From Pseudomonadota bacterium (lineage in GTDB: Bacteria > Verrucomicrobiota > Verrucomicrobiia > Limisphaerales > SXTU01), in assembly GCA_009922615.1 (NCBI GenBank), contig RFVF01000009.1, positions 25,614 to 89,613 of the forward strand: a stretch of DNA of 64,000 nt. Direction: 5' to 3'. Position numbers and translations under genes: made by a program. This document shows positions 37,431 to 44,768 of this stretch, one piece after another (position 1 is the stretch's first letter; each line of letters opens with the position of its first letter). A model generated the notes under the pieces. It was given only the letters and a program-made list of their open reading frames with translations, had not been told where the DNA came from and ran no database searches.

Positions 37431-39755
37431 ATGACTTCGCCCGTGAACCCGCCCGCCGCGCTCGCGGATGAATGGTTCACGCCGGGACGCTTCCTCGCGC
37501 TGCTGGCGTTGTGCCTCTTTGCGGCGTTCCCAGAAGTCATCCTCGGCAGCCACACTTTTTACTACCGGGACTTCGGGCACTTCGCCTATCCGCTGGCGCA
37601 CTACCACCGCGAGTGCTTTTGGCGCGGCGAGATTCCGCTCTGGAATCCCTACAGCTCCTGCGGCCTCCCGCATCTCGCACAGTGGAACACGATGTGCCTC
37701 TACCCCGGCGCGCTCATCTACCTGCTCGGGCCGATGCCGTGGGCGCTGGGCTGGTTCAGCCTCGCGCACCTGCTGCTCGCCGGCGCGGGCGCGTATCGCC
37801 TCGCGCATCACTGGACCGGCAACCGCTTCGCCGCGAGCGTCGCCGGCCTGGCCTTCGCCTTCAACGGCTTCACCCTCCACGCCGTCATGTGGCCGAACAA
37901 CGTCGCCGCGCTGGCGTGGGCTCCGTGGCTCTGGCTGCGCGTCGAGCGCGCGTGCAAGGAAGGGGGAAGAACCATCCTCCTTGCCGCGCTCATCGGTGCG
38001 ATGCAGATGCTCTCCGGCGCGCCGGAAATCATCTTGTTCACCTGGGCCATCGCCGCGCTGCTCGCGCTGGTCGAAGGCAAAGGGCAAAAGGCCAAAGGCA
38101 AAAATGAAAGCTTCGGACGACTCCGTCCTGCTGCCTTTTTCCTTTTAACTTTTGTCTTGGTCCTTCTGCTGTCCGCCGCCCAACTCCTCCCCTTCCTCGA
38201 CCTCCTCAGCCACTCGCACCGCACTGCCGGCTACGACGACAACCTCTACGCCATGCCGCTCTGGGGCTGGGCGAACTTTTTCGTCCCGCTCTTCCGCATG
38301 ACCCCGGACAAGCTCGGCGTCTTCACGCACGTCGAGCAGCAATGGACCTCTAGCTACTACCCCAGCCTCGGCGTGTTGGCCCTCGCTGCCCTCGCAGTCT
38401 GGCGCCGCCGCGAGCCGCGCGTGTGGCTGCTTGCCGCAGTGACCGTGGTCGGCGTCTGGCTCGCGATGGGGCGCGACGCCTTCCTGCTCGACTGGCTGAA
38501 AGCCATCTTTCCGCCGCTGGGCTTCATCCGCTTCCCCATCAAGTATGTGCTCTTGCCGCTGATGGCGCTGCCATTCCTCGCTGCTTTCGGTATCACCGTC
38601 GTTCAGTTGTCGAAATGCGGTGACCAGCAGACATCTCCATCAAGCGATATCAAACTTCAGCGCGCGCGAAATCATCCACTGATACTCGTCACGTTTACAT
38701 TACTTGCCATCTGTGCGGGCGTGCTGATTTGGGGTGCAAGTGAGAAGCACTTTGGTGTGACGCTGGTTTTTGCAGTCGCCAGTGCTCAAGCCGTCTTGGG
38801 GGCGGCTGTCTTGATCCATAGGCGTAACGGATTTGGAGGACTGACACCGCCACTGCCCGCTCTCGTCGCGCTGGTTTTCATCGCAGCCGACATCCTCAGC
38901 CACGCCCCGCGCCAAAACCCTACCGTCATCACCCAGGCCTACGAGCCGGGCGTCGCGAAGTTTTCCACCACCATGCCACGTCTCGGCGAAGGCCGTGCGA
39001 TGGTCAGCCGCGAGATGGAGGGCTTCATGGCGCACGCGCAAAACACGAACGCACTCAACTACTGCATCAGCTCGCGCCGCGCCGCGTTCGCGAACTGGAA
39101 CCTGCTCGACGCCGTGCCCAAGGTGAACGGCATGTTCTCGCAGTTCCCGCGCGAGCTCTCCGACACCTGGTGGTTGCTCTACGGCAACGATCGCCCGTTC
39201 CCCGAGCACTTCGCGGACTTCCTCGGCATCACGCGCATCTCGTCCAGCGAAACGCTCTTTACTTGGGCGCACCGCACCAACGCCCTGCCCCTCGTCACCG
39301 CTGGCGCGGAACCGATCTTCACCGACGCCGCAAGCACGCTGCGCGAGTTGGCGGGCTCGGGCTTCGACCCCAAGGGCAACGTCTTCCTGCCAAAGGAATT
39401 GACCGCCGTCTCCCCCGCCACCAACGCCAGTGCTATCACGCGCGCGACCGCTCTCTCCACGCGCTGGGAACGCGAGGCAATCAGCATCGATGTCGAGGCC
39501 AACGCGCCCGTCTGGGTCGTCATCGCGCAGACCTACTACCATCCGTGGAAAGCCTTCGAAGGCGAGCGCGAGCTGCCCATCCGCCGCGCGAACCACGCCT
39601 TTCAAGCCGTCGAAATCCCGGCCGGCCGCCACCACCTCGAACTCCGCTACGTGGATCACGCCTTTCGTCTGGGCGCGGCTATCTCAATCACCACACTGGC
39701 CCTCGTGCTCTTCGGCCTCCTGTGCCCTCGCGCCCCTCTGAAAACTGAACACTGA
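37431..39755 (+). CDS. YfhO-like membrane glycosyltransferase, copy 1
   Basis: A 774-residue protein with about 12 membrane helices and a large C-terminal soluble part. The N-terminal block 'RDFGHFAYPLAHYHRECFWRGE' then 'PLWNPYSSCGLP' is the GT-C-like signature of the YfhO family; Bacillus subtilis YfhO is implicated in lipoteichoic-acid glycosylation. The end 'VVIAQTYYHPWKAFEGERELP' ... 'NHAFQAVEIPAG' is family-typical. Probably transfers a sugar from a lipid carrier to an envelope glycan. Residues ~215-241 come from a heptamer hairpin, and the last residues 'KTEH' come from another repeat. First of four tandem paralogues. Confidence 0.88.
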   Translation: MTSPVNPPAALADEWFTPGRFLALLALCLFAAFPEVILGSHTFYYRDFGHFAYPLAHYHRECFWRGEIPLWNPYSSCGLPHLAQWNTMCLYPGALIYLLGPMPWALGWFSLAHLLLAGAGAYRLAHHWTGNRFAASVAGLAFAFNGFTLHAVMWPNNVAALAWAPWLWLRVERACKEGGRTILLAALIGAMQMLSGAPEIILFTWAIAALLALVEGKGQKAKGKNESFGRLRPAAFFLLTFVLVLLLSAAQLLPFLDLLSHSHRTAGYDDNLYAMPLWGWANFFVPLFRMTPDKLGVFTHVEQQWTSSYYPSLGVLALAALAVWRRREPRVWLLAAVTVVGVWLAMGRDAFLLDWLKAIFPPLGFIRFPIKYVLLPLMALPFLAAFGITVVQLSKCGDQQTSPSSDIKLQRARNHPLILVTFTLLAICAGVLIWGASEKHFGVTLVFAVASAQAVLGAAVLIHRRNGFGGLTPPLPALVALVFIAADILSHAPRQNPTVITQAYEPGVAKFSTTMPRLGEGRAMVSREMEGFMAHAQNTNALNYCISSRRAAFANWNLLDAVPKVNGMFSQFPRELSDTWWLLYGNDRPFPEHFADFLGITRISSSETLFTWAHRTNALPLVTAGAEPIFTDAASTLRELAGSGFDPKGNVFLPKELTAVSPATNASAITRATALSTRWEREAISIDVEANAPVWVVIAQTYYHPWKAFEGERELPIRRANHAFQAVEIPAGRHHLELRYVDHAFRLGAAISITTLALVLFGLLCPRAPLKTEH
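38075..38155. repeat. A-rich/T-rich heptamer hairpin in yfhO copy 1
   Basis: Left arm GGCAAAG/GGCAAAA/GGCCAAA/GGCAAAA (38076-38107) and right arm GCCTTTTTCCTTTTAACTTT (about 38132-38151) around a loop. It is the most degenerate of the four yfhO hairpins, with mixed TTTTTCC and TTTTAAC units in the right arm. It is in frame and encodes a basic-then-hydrophobic segment. Confidence 0.8.
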
Positions 39756-39770
39756 CTACTGATCACTCCC
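39743..39770. repeat. ACTGANN heptamer run at the copy 1/copy 2 boundary
   Basis: Heptamers ACTGAAC, ACTGACT, ACTGATC and ACTCCCT run from the end of yfhO copy 1, where they supply its last codons and stop, into the start region of copy 2. Confidence 0.65.
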
Positions 39771-39817
39771 TGAACGCCACCGCCGCCAACCTCCTCACGC
39801 CCGCGCGCTTCGCCGCG

Positions 39818-42151
39818 TTGCTTGCCGCGCTCGTCTTCGCTTCGTGGCCCGACGTGCTGCTCGGCTCCGCCAGCTTCGTCCTGCGCGACTTCAGCGTCTT
39901 CGGCTATCCCATCGCGCACTATCACCGCGAGTGTTTCTGGCGCGGGGAACTGCCGCTCTGGAACCCGCTCAACAACTGCGGCCTCCCCTTCCTCGCGCAG
40001 TGGAACACGATGACGCTCTACCCCGGCTCGCTGCTTTACCTGCTGCCGCCGCTGCCGTGGTCGCTCGGCTGCTTCATGCTGTTCCACCTCTGGCTCGGTG
40101 GCCTCGGCGCGTATGCCGTCGCGCGCCGTTGGACAGGAGAAAACTTCCCCGCCGCCGTCGCGGGCGTGGCCTACGCCTTCCACGGCCTGACGCAGCAATC
40201 GCTCATGTGGCCGAACAACATTGCCGCGCTCGGCCTGCTTCCTTGGGTGGTGCTGACCGCGGAACGCGGCGTGCGCGAAGGCGGCCGTCCGCTCGTCGTC
40301 GCCGCGCTCGTCGGCGCGCTCCAGATGCTCACCGGCGGGCCGGAGGTGATTTTGTTTACGTGGCTGGTCGTGGGAGCGCTGACGCTGCTTGAAGGCAAAA
40401 GGCAAAAGGCAAAAGGCAAAAGTGCCGAGGCGCCCGAAGCTCCGGCCTCCTCTTTTTCCTTTTTCCTTTTTCCTTTTTCCTTTGCCGCCGCCGTTCGCCT
40501 TGGAGCGCTCATGGCTCTCGTGGCGGCGCTCTCCGCCGCCCAACTCCTCCCCTTCCTCGACCTCCTCCGCCACTCGCAGCGCGATGCCGGCTTCGGCGAC
40601 TCCGTGTGGTCGCTGCCCGCGTGGGGACTGGCGAACTTCCTCGTGCCGCTTTTCCGCTGCGTGCTCACCTCGCCCGGCGTGCTGTTGCACAGCGGGCAGA
40701 ACTGGACCTCGTCCTACTACGCCGGCACGGGCGTGCTCGCGCTCGCGCTGCTAGCCGTGCTACGCGTCTCGGACCGCCGCGCGCGCCTGCTGTCGCTGTT
40801 CGGAGCCGTCTGCCTTGTGCTCGCGCTGGGCGACGGCGGCTTCCTCTTCTCCGCGCTCAAGCACGTCGTCCCGCTTGGCGTCATGCGCTACCCGGTGAAG
40901 TTCGTCATCCCGCTCACCTTCATCCTCCCGCTGCTCGCGGCCTTCGCGTTGAAAGAACTTTTCCGCGACGCCACCTCCCAACCTCCCAGCTCCGATCTTC
41001 CATCTTCCACGGACGAAGTCCGAGCCCGCATGGCTCGCCACCGCCTGCGCGCCATCACTGCTGTGCTTGTGGCCGTCGTCGCGCTCATCGCGGTGCTGGG
41101 CTGGTTCAACCCGCTCGCGGGCGAGGGACTTGAGACGCAGCTCCTCCTCCTCTACAGCGCGTTGGCGGGCGGCTTGTTCCTCCTTTTCACCACCGCCGCC
41201 GTGCTCAATCTCCGCCTCGCCACCGGCTGGCGCGGCGCTTTGTGGACGCTTGCCGTGCTCGGCCTCCTCTTCGCCGACCTGCGGCTGCACCTGCCCAGCC
41301 TCACGCCGCGCGTCCCGCCCGCGTTCCTCCATCCCGGCCAGCCGGATTTGCAGGCGCTCGTTCCCGCGCCGCGCGACGGCATCGCGCGCGCCTCGCTGAC
41401 CTGGACCGCGCTCAAGGAGTTCAAAAGCAAACTGCTCCCCAGCCTCGCCGACACGCTCCTGCTCCAGCGCGTCGGCCTCTACGACAATCTCAACCTCCTC
41501 GACGGCCTCGCCAAGACCGACGGCATCTTCAGCCTCTACCTGCGCGAGCAACAGGAAGTTGAGGCGCGGATGTTTCTGAGCGGCCCGACCAACTCGCTGC
41601 CCGACTCGCTCGCGGACTTCCTCGGCATCGCGCACGTCAGCTCGCCGACGAACATCTTCAAGTGGCAGCGCCGCGACACCGCGCTGCCGCTCATCACGGT
41701 GGGGCAACGCCCCGAGTTCGCCGCCGCTGAAAACGCCTTCCCTGCGATGGCCAGCACCAACTGGAACCCGGCGGAAACGGTGTTCATTCATCCGTGGGAC
41801 AAGGCACTTGTGCCTGCCACGAACTCGGCTCCGGACAAGGTCTTGTCCGCAAAGTGGACCGCTCACCGCATCGAGTGCGAAGTCGAGTCGCCCGCGCCCA
41901 CGCTGGTCGTCCTCGCACAAGCGTTCTATCATCCGTGGCGAGCCACCGTGAACGGCCAGCCTGCCAACCTCCTCCGCGCGAACCACGCCTTCCAAGCCGT
42001 GCCCGTCCCCACTGGCCGGAGCACGGTGCGATTGGAGTATGTGGACCGCCGCTTCCAACTCGGCGTTGCGCTGACCGCGCTTGGCCTCGTCGTGTGCGCT
42101 GTGCTGTGGTGGCGTAAGCTACCGAGCGCTGCACTTAACACTAATCACTAA
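39818..42151 (+). CDS. YfhO-like membrane glycosyltransferase, copy 2
   Basis: A 777-residue paralogue of copy 1 with the same signature 'IAHYHRECFWRGELPLWNPL' and end 'LAQAFYHPWRATVNGQPANL'. TTG 39818 is the first standard start; homology with copy 1 extends about 16 codons further upstream to a CTG (39770), so the true start is uncertain. A heptamer hairpin encodes residues ~192-222. Its last residues ('ALNTNH') come from a CACTAAT repeat run. It follows copy 1 by about 60 bases and precedes copy 3 by 9 bases. Confidence 0.85.
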   Translation: MLAALVFASWPDVLLGSASFVLRDFSVFGYPIAHYHRECFWRGELPLWNPLNNCGLPFLAQWNTMTLYPGSLLYLLPPLPWSLGCFMLFHLWLGGLGAYAVARRWTGENFPAAVAGVAYAFHGLTQQSLMWPNNIAALGLLPWVVLTAERGVREGGRPLVVAALVGALQMLTGGPEVILFTWLVVGALTLLEGKRQKAKGKSAEAPEAPASSFSFFLFPFSFAAAVRLGALMALVAALSAAQLLPFLDLLRHSQRDAGFGDSVWSLPAWGLANFLVPLFRCVLTSPGVLLHSGQNWTSSYYAGTGVLALALLAVLRVSDRRARLLSLFGAVCLVLALGDGGFLFSALKHVVPLGVMRYPVKFVIPLTFILPLLAAFALKELFRDATSQPPSSDLPSSTDEVRARMARHRLRAITAVLVAVVALIAVLGWFNPLAGEGLETQLLLLYSALAGGLFLLFTTAAVLNLRLATGWRGALWTLAVLGLLFADLRLHLPSLTPRVPPAFLHPGQPDLQALVPAPRDGIARASLTWTALKEFKSKLLPSLADTLLLQRVGLYDNLNLLDGLAKTDGIFSLYLREQQEVEARMFLSGPTNSLPDSLADFLGIAHVSSPTNIFKWQRRDTALPLITVGQRPEFAAAENAFPAMASTNWNPAETVFIHPWDKALVPATNSAPDKVLSAKWTAHRIECEVESPAPTLVVLAQAFYHPWRATVNGQPANLLRANHAFQAVPVPTGRSTVRLEYVDRRFQLGVALTALGLVVCAVLWWRKLPSAALNTNH
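40393..40484. repeat. GGCAAAA / TTTTTCC hairpin in yfhO copy 2
   Basis: Left arm of four to five GGCAAAA heptamers (40394-40432) and right arm of four TTTTTCC heptamers (about 40453-40482). The arms pair with one C/T mismatch in each heptamer. The loop begins AGTGCCGAGG. In frame. Confidence 0.9.
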
Positions 42152-42159
42152 TCACTCTC
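42132..42159. repeat. CACTAAT heptamer run at the copy 2/copy 3 boundary
   Basis: Units CACTTAA, CACTAAT, CACTAAT, CACTCTC supply the last codons and stop of copy 2 and reach to within two bases of the copy 3 start. Confidence 0.7.
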
Positions 42160-42160
42160 C

Positions 42161-44740
42161 TTGTCCGACCCTGCTCCCATCGCCGATTCGCAATTCGCAA
42201 TTCGCAATTCGCAATTGCCCGACTGCTTCACTCCGCGCCGCTTCGCCGTCTTCCTCCTGCTTGCGTTCGTCCTCGCCTTCCCCGGCATCTGGATGGGCAC
42301 GGAAACCTTCTTCCGCTCCGACTACGGCGTGATGGCTTACCCGTCCGCGCACTACCTGCGCGAGAGCCTGCGCGCCGGCGAACTGCCGCTGTGGAACCCA
42401 CTCTCGAACTGCGGCGCGCCCTTCCTCGCGCAATGGGGCACCATGTGCCTCTACCCCGGCTCGCTCTTTTTCGTCGCGCTGCCGATGCCTTGGGCGCTGG
42501 GCGTCTTCTGCCTCCTGCATCTCTGGCTCGGCGGCCTCGGCGCGCGTGCGTTGGCGGAACGTTGGACCGGCAACCGCTTCGCCGCCGCCGTTGCGGGCAC
42601 GGCCTTCGCCATCAATGGCGCGTCGCTCGCCTGCATCACCTGGCCGAACTACTGCGTCGCCCTCGGCTGGTTGCCGTGGATCGTGCTGGTCACCGAGCAA
42701 GCCTGGCGCGAAGGTAGCCGCAAGCTCGTCCTCGCCGCCCTCGCCGGCACGATGCAGATGCTCACGGGCGTGCCCGAGCTAGTCATCCTCACTTGGGGAC
42801 TGCTCGTCGTGCTGTGGCTCGCGGAAGTCATAGAGGAAGGCAAAAGACAAAAAGCAAAAGGCAAAAGTGCCGAAACCACCGCTGCTCGCTCCACTTTTTC
42901 CTCTTTCCTTTTTCCTTTTTCCTTCGCCACCCCTGCCGTTCGTTTCGTCGCACTGGTGGCACTCGTGGCCGCCCTCTCCGCCGCCCAACTCCTCCCCTTC
43001 TTCGACCTCCTCGCTCACTCGCAGCGCGACGCGTCCTACCGCGACGCCCGCTGGCCGATGCCCCCGTGGGGTTGGGCGAACTTCCTCGTGCCACTCTTCC
43101 GCTACGGCCAGACGCCGCAGGGCTTCTGGATTCAAGTCGGCCAGGAATTTCTCTCCAGCTACTACCTCGGCCTCGCCCCGCTCGCGCTCGCGCTGCTGGC
43201 CGTGTGGAAACTCCGCGAACGCCGCGTCTGGCTGCTCGCAGGCGCAACCGCCTTCGCCCTCATCATGGCGCTCGGTGACGCGGGCTTCCTCTACACCGCG
43301 TTGAAGAACCTGCTGCCCGGCGGCGGCATCGCGCGCTTCCCGGTGAAGTTCGTCCTCCTCGCCGCTTTCACCGTGCCGATGCTCGCCGCCTTCGGCGTCG
43401 CGTGGCTCCAACGTGGGTCAGGCGTCCCGCCTGACTTCATTAACTTCTCTGCGACGGTCAGCACGACTGAGACTCAGGATGCCAAAGTGAAGTCAGATGA
43501 CAGGCAGGATGCCTGTCCTACTTGGAAGCCGCTCGCGCAAGTCGCGTTCGCGCTCGTGGCAGGCAGCGCGCTCATCATCTGGCTAGGCCAGCAGCACCCG
43601 CTCCAATACGACCGCTGGCCGGAGACGCGCGCCAACGCCTTCGTCCGCCTCGCGTGGCTGGCGGCGGCGCTCGGGGCCATCGCCGTGGCGGCCGGCCTCG
43701 GCGCACGCGCGGCGCGGGAATGCCTCCTTGCTGCTGGCGCGCTGCTCGTCCTGCTCGCCGCCGACCCGCTCACGCATCAGCCGAATCAGACGCCACGCGT
43801 CGATGCAGACTTGCTAGCAGATAAGTGGGATGCACACCTGTTCAGGTCGGAAGCGGAACGAAACGCCGGAGGGACTCGCTACTTTATCACGCCAGAGCGA
43901 GAGGAGTTGTTACTGTTCGGGCGACACATCCCGGAAGAGATGCATCACCTTGGCGAGTTAAAAGAGACCACAGCCGAGGCGACTAACCAGTGGGTCTGGC
44001 ATTTCGATTTGTATCAGAAACGAATGGAGTCTTGGTCCCATCTGAACATGGCGAATGGCATCGCCAAGGTGAATGGCTCATCAAACCTGCGGCTCCGAGA
44101 TCAGGATGCGTTGCAACGCCGGCTCTATCCAGTCGGCGGCGCGAAGGCCCCAGCCGCAACTGGCTTGCTGGATTTCCTCGGCGTGGAACATCAGTCGCAA
44201 TCGGGTCCAGACCGTTCCTCTGCTTTTCGGAAAGGCGCCCGCCCGCTGGTAGCCGCCGGTGCTTTGACCAACTTCCTTGAACCGACCCCTACACTCGATG
44301 CTTTGACGGCCGATGACTTCGACCCGCGTCGCGTCGTATATCTCCCGCCCGAAGGCCAAGGCTCCGTCCCCACGAACTCCGCCAACGCCCGCGTCACCAC
44401 CCGCCGCTTCGCTGCCCACGAAATTCTCGCCGAGGTCGAGACCGACGCCCCGACGCTCGTGACCGTGGCGCAGTCGTTCTATCACCCGTGGCGAGCGTTC
44501 GTGGACGGCCAGCCGGTCAAACTCTGGCGCGCGAACTACGCCTTCCAAGCCCTCGCCGTCCCGGTGGGCAAGCACACCGTCCGCCTCGTGTATGTGGATG
44601 GGAAATTCCGCCTCGGCGTTGGCATCTCGCTGGCCGGCTTGGCCGTGTGCGGCTTCCTCTGGTGGCGCGCGGGAACAAGACCGGTAGGTGACGACGTGAG
44701 GAGTCTCACTTCAAACCGGGAGAAAGCTGGAGACTCCTGA
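42161..44740 (+). CDS. YfhO-like membrane glycosyltransferase, copy 3
   Basis: An 859-residue paralogue starting at TTG 42161; the signature here reads 'PSAHYLRESLRAGELPLWNPL', diverged from the other copies (HYHRECFW becomes HYLRESLR). The end 'VAQSFYHPWRAFVDGQPVKL' is conserved. It holds four repeat elements in frame: AATTCGC heptamers at the N-terminus, a heptamer hairpin (~residues 226-254), a palindromic element (~417-454) and a hairpin containing the stop codon. It is longer than its sisters largely for this reason. Confidence 0.85.
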   Translation: MSDPAPIADSQFAIRNSQLPDCFTPRRFAVFLLLAFVLAFPGIWMGTETFFRSDYGVMAYPSAHYLRESLRAGELPLWNPLSNCGAPFLAQWGTMCLYPGSLFFVALPMPWALGVFCLLHLWLGGLGARALAERWTGNRFAAAVAGTAFAINGASLACITWPNYCVALGWLPWIVLVTEQAWREGSRKLVLAALAGTMQMLTGVPELVILTWGLLVVLWLAEVIEEGKRQKAKGKSAETTAARSTFSSFLFPFSFATPAVRFVALVALVAALSAAQLLPFFDLLAHSQRDASYRDARWPMPPWGWANFLVPLFRYGQTPQGFWIQVGQEFLSSYYLGLAPLALALLAVWKLRERRVWLLAGATAFALIMALGDAGFLYTALKNLLPGGGIARFPVKFVLLAAFTVPMLAAFGVAWLQRGSGVPPDFINFSATVSTTETQDAKVKSDDRQDACPTWKPLAQVAFALVAGSALIIWLGQQHPLQYDRWPETRANAFVRLAWLAAALGAIAVAAGLGARAARECLLAAGALLVLLAADPLTHQPNQTPRVDADLLADKWDAHLFRSEAERNAGGTRYFITPEREELLLFGRHIPEEMHHLGELKETTAEATNQWVWHFDLYQKRMESWSHLNMANGIAKVNGSSNLRLRDQDALQRRLYPVGGAKAPAATGLLDFLGVEHQSQSGPDRSSAFRKGARPLVAAGALTNFLEPTPTLDALTADDFDPRRVVYLPPEGQGSVPTNSANARVTTRRFAAHEILAEVETDAPTLVTVAQSFYHPWRAFVDGQPVKLWRANYAFQALAVPVGKHTVRLVYVDGKFRLGVGISLAGLAVCGFLWWRAGTRPVGDDVRSLTSNREKAGDS
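42184..42218. repeat. AATTCGC heptamer array at the start of yfhO copy 3
   Basis: GATTCGC, AATTCGC, AATTCGC, AATTCGC, AATTGCC in perfect heptamer phase. If the TTG start is right it encodes 'DSQFAIRNSQFAIRNSQL' ahead of the first membrane helix; a start beyond the array is also possible. Confidence 0.85.
42838..42924. repeat. GGCAAAA / TTTTTCC hairpin in yfhO copy 3
   Basis: Left arm GGCAAAA/GACAAAA/AGCAAAA/GGCAAAA (about 42839-42866) and right arm TTTTTCC/TCTTTCC/TTTTTCC/TTTTTCC (about 42895-42923). The loop begins AGTGCCGAAA. Same protein position as in the other three copies. In frame. Confidence 0.88.
43413..43523. repeat. GTCAGGC palindromic element inside yfhO copy 3
   Basis: GTCAGGCGTCCCGCCTGAC at 43417-43435 and GACAGGCAGGATGCCTGTC at 43499-43517, with an additional inner inverted pair TGACTTCA/TGAAGTCA. 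Same family as 26936-27026. It is in frame and encodes a hydrophilic loop (~residues 417-454) between membrane helices. Confidence 0.8.
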
Positions 44741-44753
44741 CGTCGTCACTTAC
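44684..44753. repeat. GTGACGACGTGAGGAGTCTC hairpin at the end of yfhO copy 3
   Basis: Left arm GTAGGTGACGACGTGAGGAG (44684-44703) plus TCTC, and right arm at 44729-44753, are inverted copies with only two or three mismatches over 24 bases; the loop is about 21 bases. The stop codon of copy 3 (44738-44740) lies inside the right arm. Relative of 17682-17779. Confidence 0.85.
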
Positions 44754-44768
44754 ACAAACAACCCTTTC

